A stretch of 64,000 nucleotides of DNA. Source: Anthonomus grandis grandis (Eukaryota > Arthropoda > Insecta > Coleoptera > Curculionidae). Every line of letters starts with the position of its first letter. Position 1 is the first letter of the stretch. The stretch is taken from assembly GCF_022605725.1 (NCBI RefSeq), contig NC_065551.1, forward strand, positions 11,470,001-11,534,000. Reading direction: 5' to 3'. Positions 45,901 to 53,429 of this stretch are shown piece after piece. The notes below the pieces were generated by a model. The model did not search any database, had not been told where the DNA came from, and saw only the letters and a program-made list of their open reading frames with translations. Position numbers and translations under genes: made by a program.

Positions 45901-48900
45901 CCAATTTAGTAATATCCCTTAGAATTTTCTTAATATTACCTGTCACAGTAGCTAGTGGAGAAAGAAGCTTTTCTAAACTCAAAATAATAAAAAATTATTT
46001 ACGATTCACAATGGGTCAAGAGAGGCTTTCTGACTTATCAATAATTAGTATTGAAAAAGAAATTGCAGAAAATATAGATGTGTATAACATTGTTAAAACA
46101 TTTGCATTCAAAAAAAGCGAGAAAAGCAAACTTTGTATAATCATCGGATAGGTTAGCTACCTGCCCCTTTATGTATAGATACTATAAAGTGCATGTTGCG
46201 TATGTAAATAATATGTATGTATGTATTTAATTACAACTTAAATGTATATATATTAATTAAATGTTTGTATTTAATTACAACTTATTTGTAAATACATTAC
46301 ATTACAAATAAATTGTAAATAAAATTATGATTTAATATAAAATAAAGTGTTTATGTTTCTAAGATGTTGTTTTTTTTTAACGTTAAATTATTTCAAGTTA
46401 TTTATTTACAAATGTTTATCAAAGGCCGGATTCGGTGGGGTAAAGGAGGGGCGGCAAAATTTTTTTCGCACCCGGGCGGCAGATACTAAGAACGGCCACC
46501 TAAGAACGGCCCTGTTCCCAAGAATAGAATAACGGACCAGCATAGGATTTTCTTAATTTCTATCGGTCTATTATAGCTCAGATTTGTAGTTCAGATTAGC
46601 AGCATACTTTAGAATCAAATGAACTTTTTAAAGTTGCTAAAGGTTTAGTTGTTACGACTCTTTTGCAAAAATTAAAAATTACATTATTATCTATTAATTA
46701 GATTAAAGAATCAAGAATTCCTAGGACAGATCATGTGATCAGGTTGAATTATTTGCAAACATTGGTTGTGGCATTATAAATCCGCAATGTTATTAGGTTT
46801 TGCCTCTGCTTAGAGGAATCTAGGTTTTTTTCCCTAAAAAACTTTGAATCTTTAAAATAATTACTAAAAATCGTAAAACTTTTGGTCCAGGTAAAATATA
46901 GTTAAATCTTTGGTTGCCATTTTAAAAAAGAAGATGAGAATATAGAAACTACAAAATCTGTATGAAATTTTCTATGGCACAACACAAAGAATTTTAGATT
47001 GGATCCGAAGTTTTGTGTAAAGTAGGCTGATATTGATACTGCCAAATATGCATTTCATACAACGCATAGTTACGTCATCACCTATGGCCGATCGTAAAGG
47101 TGTATCAATAAATACAATTGAATTAGGAGCCAACTGGAATTCGAATTTCCTTTGCTAATTTTTGCAAAGTAACTGTTGTAATGATGATATTAATGCAAGA
47201 GTATTTTTTGAAAATAATCAAATGAATCAATTTGTATTCTAATGTTTTGAAATATAACAATATCATTGTTATTTTGTTATTACTAAGTGTTTAATATTGT
47301 CTTCATGAAATAATTCTTATATAGATGTATATATCACAAACATTAATTTAATGTTTTGAATTTTAATATCTTTGTTTTTATTTTTTAGTCTACAGTTGCA
47401 CAATTCAACATCTACGTTGTTGTCTTATTTACGGAACGAGGACGAAATATAATTCCTAAATCAAACGAACTTACATGTAATGAAGTTCGATTGTAATTAT
47501 ATGAAGTTCTCGTGAAGTAAATAAGTCCCTCCCACCCTGACTTACGTCTCCTATGGTTAATTGCGTCAACTGCAGTTCACTTAAGTCTTTAGAGAATGAG
47601 TTGGATGTGCATCCGGACCATCGTGGGAACCCTTGGGACCAGGGGAGCGAGGGATTGTTTTCTTTAAATTTCGTGGTGTACGGTATGAGTAGAGAGACTA
47701 CGTTGTTATCTTATTTACTTCACGAGGACTTCATATAATTACAATCGAACTTCATTACAGGTAAGTTCATTTGATTTAGTAATCTTTATTAATGATACCA
47801 CGTACAATATTTACATCCTCTAGTACACTCTCTGCCAATACATATATCTCTGATCGCAGACTCATTTTTGTTGACTTAAATCTGAAATCAACAAACCTAC
47901 ACCAAAGCTTATTACGTACCGTAGTTATAAAAATCTTATTTTAAGTGATTTTTTATCTCTACAACTTATCTTGGATGGACACAATTTATGAGATTAATAT
48001 AGACAAAAAATTACTTGTTTTTACTGATTTTTTAAGCACAGTTTTTAATATTTATGCTCCCTTTAAAGAATCTCGGGTGACAAAACCTTATGCTCCGTGG
48101 CTTATCAAAAATTTAAGCACACTAAAGAACCTCATGATTGGGACTGATGCAACAAGCTGCAAAATTTTACAGTTTCTGTACTGAGATCCAAAAAAAAGAG
48201 TCACTCAAATTTATATCTGGACAGAAAAAAATAAAAAAAACATGGCCAGCACTTAGATCGTTAAATGTCCTAAACTCAAATGATGCATATATATGCAAAT
48301 TAGCACCTAATTTAACAGATCCAATTTAATAAACCTGAAATGTTGATAAAATTATGCAAAATATAAAAACTAATGCCTCTGGCCCAGACAAAATCACGTC
48401 AATTTTGTTAAAATATTGCAATCTATTTATTGATTCTTACATAACTCATTAACAGTTGAATACAACAAATTTATTTTCCTCAAAACTGGAAAACTGCAAT
48501 AGGAATACCTTTATCCAACTGAAAAAAATTGGGAGACTTGCTCAGTATGGAAATTTTACCTGCTCTTTCTAAAATTATGAAGAAAATTGTATACAGCCAG
48601 ATGTACTCATATTTAAATGATAATAGTATGATTTCAAAATTGCAAAACGGGTTTCGTAAAGGTTATTTCACATTTTCCGTCTTGGCTGTGGTAACTGATG
48701 ATATAATTGTGGCATTGGATCATGGACTTGTAATTATTTTTATACTCTTAGATTACTCGAAGGTATTGGACGCAATAAATCAACGACTCTTGTTGGCAAA
48801 GCTAAGATATTACGGTTTTGACGTTGACTCATTGCATAGTATTTTACAACAGGTATCAAACAGGTCACAATAAGTGTTTTTTAATAGTTTGTATTCAGAG

Positions 48901-51900
48901 TCTAATGTCATACTATCAGGAGGGGCTCAGGGCTCAATCATTGGTCCCCTTTTCTTTATTATTTACAAGTCTGAACTTATAAGCTTCATGTCGGAAAAAA
49001 TACAAGTTTTTGTTGATTTCACTTCTCTGGAAAAGATTATGTCACTTGCAACGAAAATATTAATCATAAACTAAAAAATCTAAAAATTCTCTCTAAAAAA
49101 CACGGCGTTCAACGGAATCCATCAAAATAAAAACTTATTATTTTTGGCAAAAGTTTTTAAAAAATAACATTAAAATTAAAGTAAAAATACTTTCAGAAAA
49201 AAAAAATATTTTTAAAACTTTTATACTTTCCCATTTTAGCTTTGCTGATTTTATTTATGGCCCTTACCTGCGTCAAGCGGAATAATATTATATTGTATTC
49301 GTCTAATTCTTGATTTAAGAAAATCAGATCACGTATCACATTAAATTAATGAACTGAACTGGCTAAATATTTCTAAGCAGTCAGATTTTAGGTTGGATTC
49401 GGTTGGTTTAGGTTGTATTTATTTAGAGAACAGTTAAACTCTGAAAGTGATCTTGAAGACCGCCTCAAGAAGCTTAGGGAAAACCCAAGAGAACATTCTT
49501 GGAATTGTAATGAGGAGGGACATCTTAAACATCAATTTTTCAAGGCATTGACAAACCCAAGGAACCAGACAACCTTCTGAAGTGCAAGCTAGCTAGATGC
49601 TACCAAGCTCCACATATAAGAATATACCGTCTGCCACGTCCTGGAGAGAGCTTGGTAGTACCGGGAAAAAATAAGCGGCCGTGTTTGTAAGATTGTGATG
49701 GATACAGAATCCAGTCATAATATTGTGAAGCCGAACCTCATAGCTCATTGTAGAATTTCACCACAACCAAATTTAATCCTGGAGTCAGCGAATGGAAAAA
49801 ATGGAAAGAATGGAAAAGAATCTCGATTATTGGATTACATGAAGATAAAGTCACATTTGCTTAACAATGTCATTGGCTTAACAATATTCCAATAGCAGAA
49901 ATTATGAATGACGTTATATTAGGATTAGATGTTATCAATGCTCAGCAGTACAAAATGGATTGTATATAATCGCATATTGATGACGAAGAGATCCTTAAGC
50001 ACTATCTACATGAAGATATTGGAAATGCCCGAGTCGTTAGGTTATCTCAGGACATAACCATACCAGCTAACACAGAGATGGTGGTTAATCCCACAACTGG
50101 AGGAAAAGACAAAAACTATTTTGATTGAGCCCATAAATAACTATAAAATACACGATCAAGGAATTCTTCCAGCAAAGACGTTATCCACCCAGAAGGAATC
50201 TGCTGTTTTGGTTCGAATAGTAAACTTGAAAGAATATGATCAATACCTAAAACAAGGAGAGAACATTGGCGTATGCTCTGAAGCAGCGGTAGTCACGAAA
50301 AATGCTGATAAAACTCGTCATTCAAGCAGACCTTTTCCTATATGTTTACAAAATCTTTTTGAAGAAACTCTGCCAATTGAACCATTGACCGGTGTAGTAA
50401 ATTGCGACATCTTCTTACAGAAAATCAAGATGTGTTTTCCTTGTACGATAATGACCTGAGAAGTACTGATTCGGTACAGAATCGAATTAACACTGGAGAC
50501 AATGATCCGATAAAACAAGCATCTCGAAGGATTTCGATAACTAAACAAGGTGAAGTTTCCCCAATGCTTTAAGAAATGAGGACACAAGGAGTTATAGAAC
50601 CTTCCCAAGTCCTTGAACATCTCCAGTTGTACTAGTAAAGAAAAAGGACAGATCTACCAGATTTTGTAAAGAGTATCGGCGACTGAATGATATTACCAAG
50701 AAAGACAGTTATCTCCTAGAGAAAAATTGACGACACCCTGGACACGTCAACAGGTTCACAATGGTTCTCCACGCTCAATCTGAAGGGTGGATACCGGCAA
50801 GTAAATATGCACCCAGAAGATAAGGAAAAGACCGCATTCTCGACTTTGAACAGGACTTTGGCAGTCAAGCCCTTTAGACTCTGCAATGCTCCAGCCCCTT
50901 TTGATAGACTTGTTAATCGAAATAATGAAAACTGTGTTACGTGGAATGGCTTGCGAATCATGTTGATTTATCTGAAGGACGTCATCATACTGGGAAAAGC
51001 ATTTGAAGATCATTTAAAGAATATTTAAGCGGTATTTTTCAAGAAATGAGAGGCTAACCTGAAACTAGGTTCTAAAAAATATTTCGTATTTTAAAAAAAA
51101 AGTTCGATATATCAGTGCTACATGTTATATCAATGCTACTGTTATATCAGAAAATGGTGTCTTAAAAAGACTTATCCAGATAAAGTCTAGATAAAGATAT
51201 TTAGTTGTTCAGCAGAATGTGAAAAATCTTTTCAAGAGCTCTAAAGAGCACTGTGCACATCTCCAATTTTAATCCGATTACCGTACAAACTTTTATTTTG
51301 GTTACAGATGCAAGCAATGTTGGAATTGGAGAAGTCCTTTCCCAAAAATATGAAGATAGAGAACGAGCGATAGCTTATTTCAGTAAAAGAGGGAGAAATT
51401 AATTTATTTCCTAACTAATCAAGTGCTACCTTTACTTTTTTAAGACAGTTCTTTTTCATTGACGGCACAGATTTAATTTTTAATTTAACTATAACTGATT
51501 TTTGTATCTTATTACTTGCTTTTAGCCAATTTTCACAAAAACGGTGATCAAGGTGCTTTTTACTGAAAGCACTTTTTTATGCAAAATGCATAAGAACATC
51601 ATAATCTGATGCTCACACGGGCGCAGAAATTGAATGCTTAGAGAAATGGGGTTAAATTTACCCAATACCCCCTTGGTTCGCCCGCCCCTAGTTAAAATAA
51701 TGTTTGTATAATAGTTAAAACGAACAAACGTACTAACAATAATTTATATCTTAAAATTGATTGCGGTAACCAAAGTAGCTCTGAAACTATAAAACGAAAA
51801 TATAGTTTTTAAGGTTGTCTTCAAAGAGATCTAATGTACTTCCCTGAGGAAGCATATCCGGACCCATGTTCATATGAACTTTTCTTTTTTTCATGTTTTC

Positions 51901-53429
51901 TACCTATCCTAAAAGTTTGTAACATGATCAACGGAACACCCTGTATATAAGATCAATTAATATACGTAATCAAATCAATTTTGTTTTATATTTAAACTTT
52001 CTGTTAATTTGCAGGTGAAGCATATTACACATCATGGTTCTCTGAAGAGAGAATAAGAGATTAGGTATCTTATTTATATCTTATTTTTAAACACAATATA
52101 ACAAAACAACCTTCTCTATCTCTTGTTATCTAACAGAGAACCAGATCGAGGTTGGGATTCAAACTAAGAACCTAACGACGATAAAGTAGGTATCATGCCC
52201 ACCGCTTTGCCTCGCCACCACTTTAATAATCGTGTTTATTTCCGCCTTTTATTCTTTTTATTTATTATTTTAATTTTTTTTTTAGTATTGATAAAAACTA
52301 AGAAAATTTCCACTGGTCTCCGTTGACCAAGTGGTGTCAAGTGAACTTGTTGCATAACTATTCTATATTGGCTTCAAAAGCTTTAAACTCACCCTTTTTC
52401 TTTAGTCTCATCAGGAATCAGGCGAGTAACAGTGGTTCCGATCGCTAGAATAGCACTCTGCGGAGGGTTTATAATTGCACAGAAGTTCGATGTTCCAAAC
52501 ATTCCTAAATTTGACACACTTATAGTACCACCTAAAAATCACAAAAAGACATTAGTTTAAATTCAGATATGTGTTTTGTTCGACACAAAATGCTTACTCA
52601 ACGCATAAATCTAATGTGCGTAATTATTATTATATATTAAGAAGAAGAAAATCGATTTTTTCATCTATTTGAATAATTAACATTACATTACAACACTTAA
52701 TTTTTTAACAATATATTTTTCGTTAATTATATAATTTTTGATCAACAATGTTTAAAATCAATAATTTACTCGAGGCATATTTGAAAATACTCAAGAGAAT
52801 GAGAACAAATCTATTATTTTTCATATTTAAAAAAAATTATAAATCGAAACTCAAAAGCGACAAACTACAGACCCTTACCACATTCAGTTTCAAAAAGTTG
52901 AATTTACTTTAATAAAAACATTTTTTATGAAATTCGAACATGATGTTTTCTGTATCTATTTACCTTGGAATTCCTGAGGTTGAAGCTTTCCATCTCTAGC
53001 CCTAGAAGCTAATTCCTTTACAGCTTTACTGATCTGAACTACACCTTTGTTATTTGCCTCCCATACGATGGGTGTAATCAAACCTTTATCCGTGGATACA
53101 GCGACACTCACGTCTACATTTTTATACTGTCTCATCACAGAATCCAACCAGTGAGAGTTTGCTTCTGGGACCTGCATTTATTCGAATAATTATAAAAATA
53201 TCTATTTCATTTTTGCAGTATTAATTTACCTTCTGGCTGGCAATAGCTACAGCTTTGATAATGAAATCGTTAACGCTTAGTTTTACGCCAGATTTTTCTA
53301 ATTTCTTGTTGTATTTTGATCGGATTTTCAGTAGTGCATCTACGTTTACTTCTTGACTGAGGTAGTAGTGGGGAATTTGTTGTTTAGACTCCAGAAGGCG
53401 TTTAGCAATGGTTTTGCGCATACTGGACA
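29744..53429 (-). CDS. DLAT: Dihydrolipoyl acetyltransferase (PDH E2), last four exons
   Basis: Exons: 53429-53230, 53171-52964, 52531-52393 and 29873-29744 (stop TAA). Intron borders are GT/AG and phases agree: QK|VPEAN in phase 0, FQG split as G|GT, and KG split as GG|A. The product is the catalytic 2-oxoacid dehydrogenase acyltransferase domain, which forms the core of the mitochondrial pyruvate dehydrogenase complex and transfers acetyl from lipoate to CoA. Landmarks are [47 protein letters not shown] (across a splice) and the active-site motif DHRVVDG with catalytic His and Asp. It ends DPVAMIL, the normal length for the family. Lipoyl and subunit-binding domains are not in the window. 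The last intron is 22,519 bp. Confidence 0.92.
29874..31427. other. Intronic, mostly unrecognised, with short palindromic repeat
   Basis: Part of the large DLAT intron. 30070-30155 is an inverted copy of 38635-38705 (shared TTTTTGCGTTTTTC and TTTAAAGGC-GCAAAAA blocks). TACGCACTAGTGCGCA at about 30290 is a GC-centred palindrome like those near 3900, 4670 and 39680. A mariner-like terminus (CCGGGTGACACAG) sits at 31258. No genes. Confidence 0.5.
31428..31605. repeat. Interspersed repeat, inverted copy at 62858-63026
   Basis: The blocks ATTACGTATTTCGATAGAAAAT, AATGATACT-ATTTGCTA and CGTGATTACTTGA occur in the reverse order and strand at 62858-63026. It probably belongs to a non-autonomous mariner-like family beginning at the CCGGGTG terminus at 31258. 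Confidence 0.8.
31890..34219 (-). mobile_element. hAT transposon (Buster/ZBED5-SCAND3-like), 2.3 kb
   Basis: The left end CAGTATTACTCAAAC and the right end read inward CAGCGTTACTCAAAG match in the first 15 bases with few changes, as hAT inverted repeats do. GACGGAACCCT follows at the left, with a related GCGGAGCACAC at the right. The interior encodes a BED-finger hAT transposase on the minus strand. The flanks belong to one DDE transposase relic, so the element sits inside it. The 8-bp target duplication is not clean (GTGCAGTC versus GTGCTAGAC), probably because of age. Confidence 0.75.
32009..33703 (-). pseudogene. hAT transposase, BED-finger type, broken
   Basis: Order on the minus strand: half of a BED-type zinc finger ([12 protein letters not shown] with [10 protein letters not shown]); [28 protein letters not shown], with the Asp of the RNase H-like fold; [21 protein letters not shown]; then the C-terminal helical region to [16 protein letters not shown] near 32240. 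The last block is the hAT dimerisation motif equivalent (LCEATFSAM-like). Frames change at about 33390 and 32570. Related domesticated genes in vertebrates are ZBED5 and SCAND3, but nothing suggests domestication here. Confidence 0.8.
34225..35165 (-). pseudogene. DDE (IS630/Tc1-like, DDE_3 type) transposase relic, copy 2
   Basis: Reading on the minus strand: helix-turn-helix [20 protein letters not shown], then [17 protein letters not shown], then [17 protein letters not shown]. Further blocks in shifted frames are [25 protein letters not shown]-like at about 34560 and [20 protein letters not shown] at about 34300. The C-terminal piece [17 protein letters not shown] lies beyond the hAT insertion, at 31800-31889. 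Copy 1 is at 4960-5880. Frames are broken several times. Confidence 0.7.
35701..35869 (+). pseudogene. N-terminal exon of a DDE_3-type transposase
   Basis: The frame starts [20 protein letters not shown] and continues [16 protein letters not shown], matching the N-terminus of the transposase family seen at 34225-35165 ([11 protein letters not shown]). It ends GCAGCAG followed by GTAATAAAT, a good splice donor; related transposases often begin with a short spliced exon. No downstream exon is visible on this strand, and a TACAGTGTGTCCC repeat follows at 35890, so this is probably a truncated copy. Confidence 0.55.
36132..36310. repeat. Foldback repeat with 62-bp arms
   Basis: Arms 36132-36193 and 36249-36310 are reverse complements with few mismatches (AGAATGCAAAATTATGCC and TTCATAACCATAG with their complements), with a ~55-bp loop. 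Probably the core of a short non-autonomous inverted-repeat element. Confidence 0.9.
36311..37555. other. Intronic, no gene recognised
   Basis: AT-rich stretch of the DLAT intron. Nothing beyond short random frames. Confidence 0.35.
37560..38200 (-). pseudogene. Mariner-like transposase relic
   Basis: The minus strand first gives [20 protein letters not shown] and [20 protein letters not shown], a DNA-binding region. Further on, near 37740-37690, the block [17 protein letters not shown] corresponds to NVWAGIxxxxLIGPxF in the related transposases. Frames are broken and the catalytic Asp blocks are not identifiable. An AT-rich expansion at 37640-37680 interrupts the end. Confidence 0.5.
38820..39620 (-). 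mobile_element. Penelope-like element, second copy (3' part)
   Basis: The minus strand contains the [16 protein letters not shown] block at about 39330 and a decayed GIY-YIG region ([15 protein letters not shown]) near 39230-39180. After that comes a 3' tail including the hammerhead-like hairpin at 38892-38930 and the CCAACCATAG end at about 38820. Unlike the 9785-13510 copy, coding part and tail are in the same orientation, so this gives the native order of the family. Confidence 0.65.
38892..38930 (-). ncRNA. Hammerhead-like hairpin, second copy
   Basis: On the minus strand: GCTAACATTGTTAGC, then GAAAG and ACGTGTC. The stem is preserved (GCTAAC/GTTAGC) while the loop differs from the copy at 13143. 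The CTGATGA box is missing here too. Confidence 0.35.
39621..40044. other. Intronic, palindromic GCACTAGTGCG repeat
   Basis: CCCGCACTAGTGCGTAAAAG at about 39667-39686 is a GC-centred palindrome, followed by GTGCGTAAAAAGTAATTTGA repeats. An ACCACCCTGTATAGG terminus at about 39980 looks like a mariner-like end. No gene. Confidence 0.5.
40045..40215 (+). pseudogene. Jockey-like LINE endonuclease fragment (5' of insertion)
   Basis: The plus strand reads LGDFTVN and then [20 protein letters not shown] followed by IDPII. This is the GDFN...PTR...LID block of apurinic-type endonucleases of jockey-like LINEs. The next block of the same domain, [12 protein letters not shown], is at about 47850, after a 7.5-kb insertion. 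Confidence 0.7.
40231..40400 (+). repeat. Left inverted-repeat arm
   Basis: Reverse complement of 47591-47760 with a handful of substitutions. Similarity stops abruptly after ATTCTCT at 40400. Confidence 0.9.
41345..41521 (-). CDS. Unrecognised 58-aa exon-like ORF
   Basis: The frame opens directly after GTATGTAG with [20 protein letters not shown] and ends [11 protein letters not shown] and stop. The first third is hydrophobic (one possible membrane segment, [12 protein letters not shown]). The rest is amphipathic and charged ([13 protein letters not shown]). An in-frame TAG precedes the ATG, which is compatible with a splice acceptor or with a real start. Composition is more protein-like than random frames nearby. 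I do not recognise a family; it could be the last exon of a captured or nested gene. Confidence 0.25.
   Translation of the reverse strand: MNYWNVLYASGTLPILFTTMVLFQGPDKLAGALLERLRNFAEYNMWVKHALKTKPDIF
42095..42166 (-). CDS. Possible short terminal exon, unrecognised
   Basis: TTTTATTCTTGGTGCAG is a strong splice acceptor context. It is followed by an open frame of 23 codons, [20 protein letters not shown] and three more residues, then TGA. The acidic and cysteine content looks protein-like, but the piece is short and no upstream exon is certain. Same strand as the 41345-41521 ORF. Confidence 0.2.
   Translation of the reverse strand, partial: KVGNSKLVEDDAEKQCSCTEQQN
42905..42968. repeat. (AT)n microsatellite, ~64 bp
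   Basis: Uninterrupted AT repeats inside the hAT intron, immediately next to the LINE fragment at 42990-43130. Confidence 0.95.
42990..43127 (-). pseudogene. LINE reverse-transcriptase C-terminal scrap
   Basis: The minus strand reads [18 protein letters not shown] then [18 protein letters not shown]. This is the region just after the RT domain of jockey/RTE-type LINEs. Only about 45 codons remain, and they abut the AT microsatellite, as the 3' tail of a LINE insertion would not; it is probably a rearranged fragment. Confidence 0.6.
43148..43474. repeat. Small inverted-repeat element (MITE-like), 327 bp
   Basis: It begins GTAGCCAAACGGAAAT and ends ATTCCGTTTGGCTAC. Inverted similarity continues for about 45 bp (GTGGATGA and TACTGCCTATT/TACTGGCTATT). 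No coding capacity. Confidence 0.8.
43636..46151 (+). pseudogene. hAT transposase (TTF finger, DUF4371, hATC), broken
   Basis: It starts [20 protein letters not shown] right after a splice acceptor. The order then is [15 protein letters not shown]; the TTF-type finger [19 protein letters not shown]; a DUF4371-like stretch to 44657; [10 protein letters not shown], with the first catalytic Asp, at about 44660; [15 protein letters not shown]; and [13 protein letters not shown]. It ends with the C-terminal dimerisation block [19 protein letters not shown] at 45940-46010. Frames are interrupted at about 43880, 44657, 44755, 45322 and 45599. Vertebrate ZMYM1-type proteins share this architecture. 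Confidence 0.85.
46523..47390. other. Unrecognised interior of the 7.5-kb segment
   Basis: AT-rich sequence between the hAT and the right inverted repeat. No coding frame of note. Confidence 0.4.
47476..47759. repeat. 284-bp inverted-repeat element (MITE)
   Basis: It begins TGTAATGAAGTTCGATTG and ends with its complement; about 50 bp are inverted (through GTAAATAAG). Its right 170 bp form the right arm of the 7.5-kb segment. Beyond its ends, AAATCAAACGAACTTACA on the left and TGTAAGTTCATTTGATTT-like sequence on the right are also inverted, so the original element was longer. A diverged copy of its subterminal GTAAATAAGACAACAACGTAG lies at 47395-47440. Confidence 0.8.
47761..49075 (+). pseudogene. 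Jockey-like LINE, endonuclease end and RT (3' of insertion)
   Basis: It resumes the endonuclease with [16 protein letters not shown]. The linker region follows ([12 protein letters not shown]), then RT blocks [50 protein letters not shown] and [15 protein letters not shown]. The active site reads VFVDFTSL where families have FADDTQL, so one catalytic Asp is lost. Stops at 48181, 48327 and 48871 and a missing 3' end show it is dead. Confidence 0.75.
49076..49435. other. Nothing recognised
   Basis: Spacer between the LINE relic and the next gypsy relic. Confidence 0.3.
49440..51400 (+). pseudogene. Ty3/gypsy gag-pol relic, second family
   Basis: Blocks in order: a gag zinc-knuckle trace ([14 protein letters not shown]) at about 49495; a protease-region trace ([17 protein letters not shown]) at about 49905-49965; RT blocks at 50580-51030 ([56 protein letters not shown]); and RNase [15 protein letters not shown] at about 51305. 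In RT the YLDDV active site reads YLKDV, and the frames change many times. No LTRs or integrase were found. It belongs to a different gypsy lineage from 1-3733. Confidence 0.75.
51411..52392. other. Intronic; half of a mariner-like foldback and a SINE-like piece
   Basis: 51850-51945 resembles the right half of the foldback element at 63031-63645 (GGAAGCATATCCGGACCCATG, then GGAACACCCTGTATA). The rest is unrecognised apart from the tRNA-like segment at 52150-52220. Confidence 0.5.
52150..52220 (-). repeat. tRNA-derived SINE head or tRNA relic
   Basis: The minus strand reads TGGCGAGGCAAAGCGG (A-box-like), then CCTACTTTATCGTCGTTAGG, which can form an anticodon-type stem, then TAGTTTGAATCCCAACC (B-box-like). 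The spacing is about that of a tRNA. The acceptor stem does not pair well, so a SINE head or decayed tRNA is more likely than a working tRNA. Confidence 0.4.
52393..53429 (-). CDS. DLAT: DLAT catalytic-domain exon cluster (three exons)
   Basis: Three exons of 200, 208 and 139 bp separated by introns of 58 and 432 bp. The first begins after TTCGTAG with [17 protein letters not shown], at the start of the catalytic domain. The second starts [15 protein letters not shown]. The third contains [19 protein letters not shown] and ends KEKG with the codon split GG|A. All are open, which contrasts with the broken frames of the surrounding mobile elements. Confidence 0.92.

Larger units (their letters stand above)
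42374..46514 (+). mobile_element. hAT transposon (TTF zinc finger/ZMYM1-like), 4141 bp
   Basis: The ends are CAGGACCGTTC and the complement of GAACGGCCCTG. A perfect 8-bp target duplication TTCCCAAG lies at 42366-42373 and 46515-46522, diagnostic of hAT. GC-rich subterminal GCACCCGGGCGGCAG occurs at both ends in inverted orientation. The transposase is on the plus strand in broken frames. A 5' intron (42819-43635) holds a microsatellite, a LINE scrap and a small inverted-repeat element. Confidence 0.92.
40231..47760. mobile_element. 7.5-kb segment bounded by ~170-bp inverted repeats
   Basis: Left arm 40231-40400 and right arm 47591-47760 are near-identical inverted copies (CTGTAATGAAGTTCGATTG, GGTCCCAAGGG, ATGGTCCGGATGCACATCC). 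Both flanks belong to one LINE endonuclease domain, so the segment arrived as an insertion. It contains a hAT element (42374-46514) and about 3.4 kb of other sequence with two exon-like ORFs. It could be one composite element, or two small inverted-repeat elements that trapped DNA between them. No clean target duplication is visible. Confidence 0.6.
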
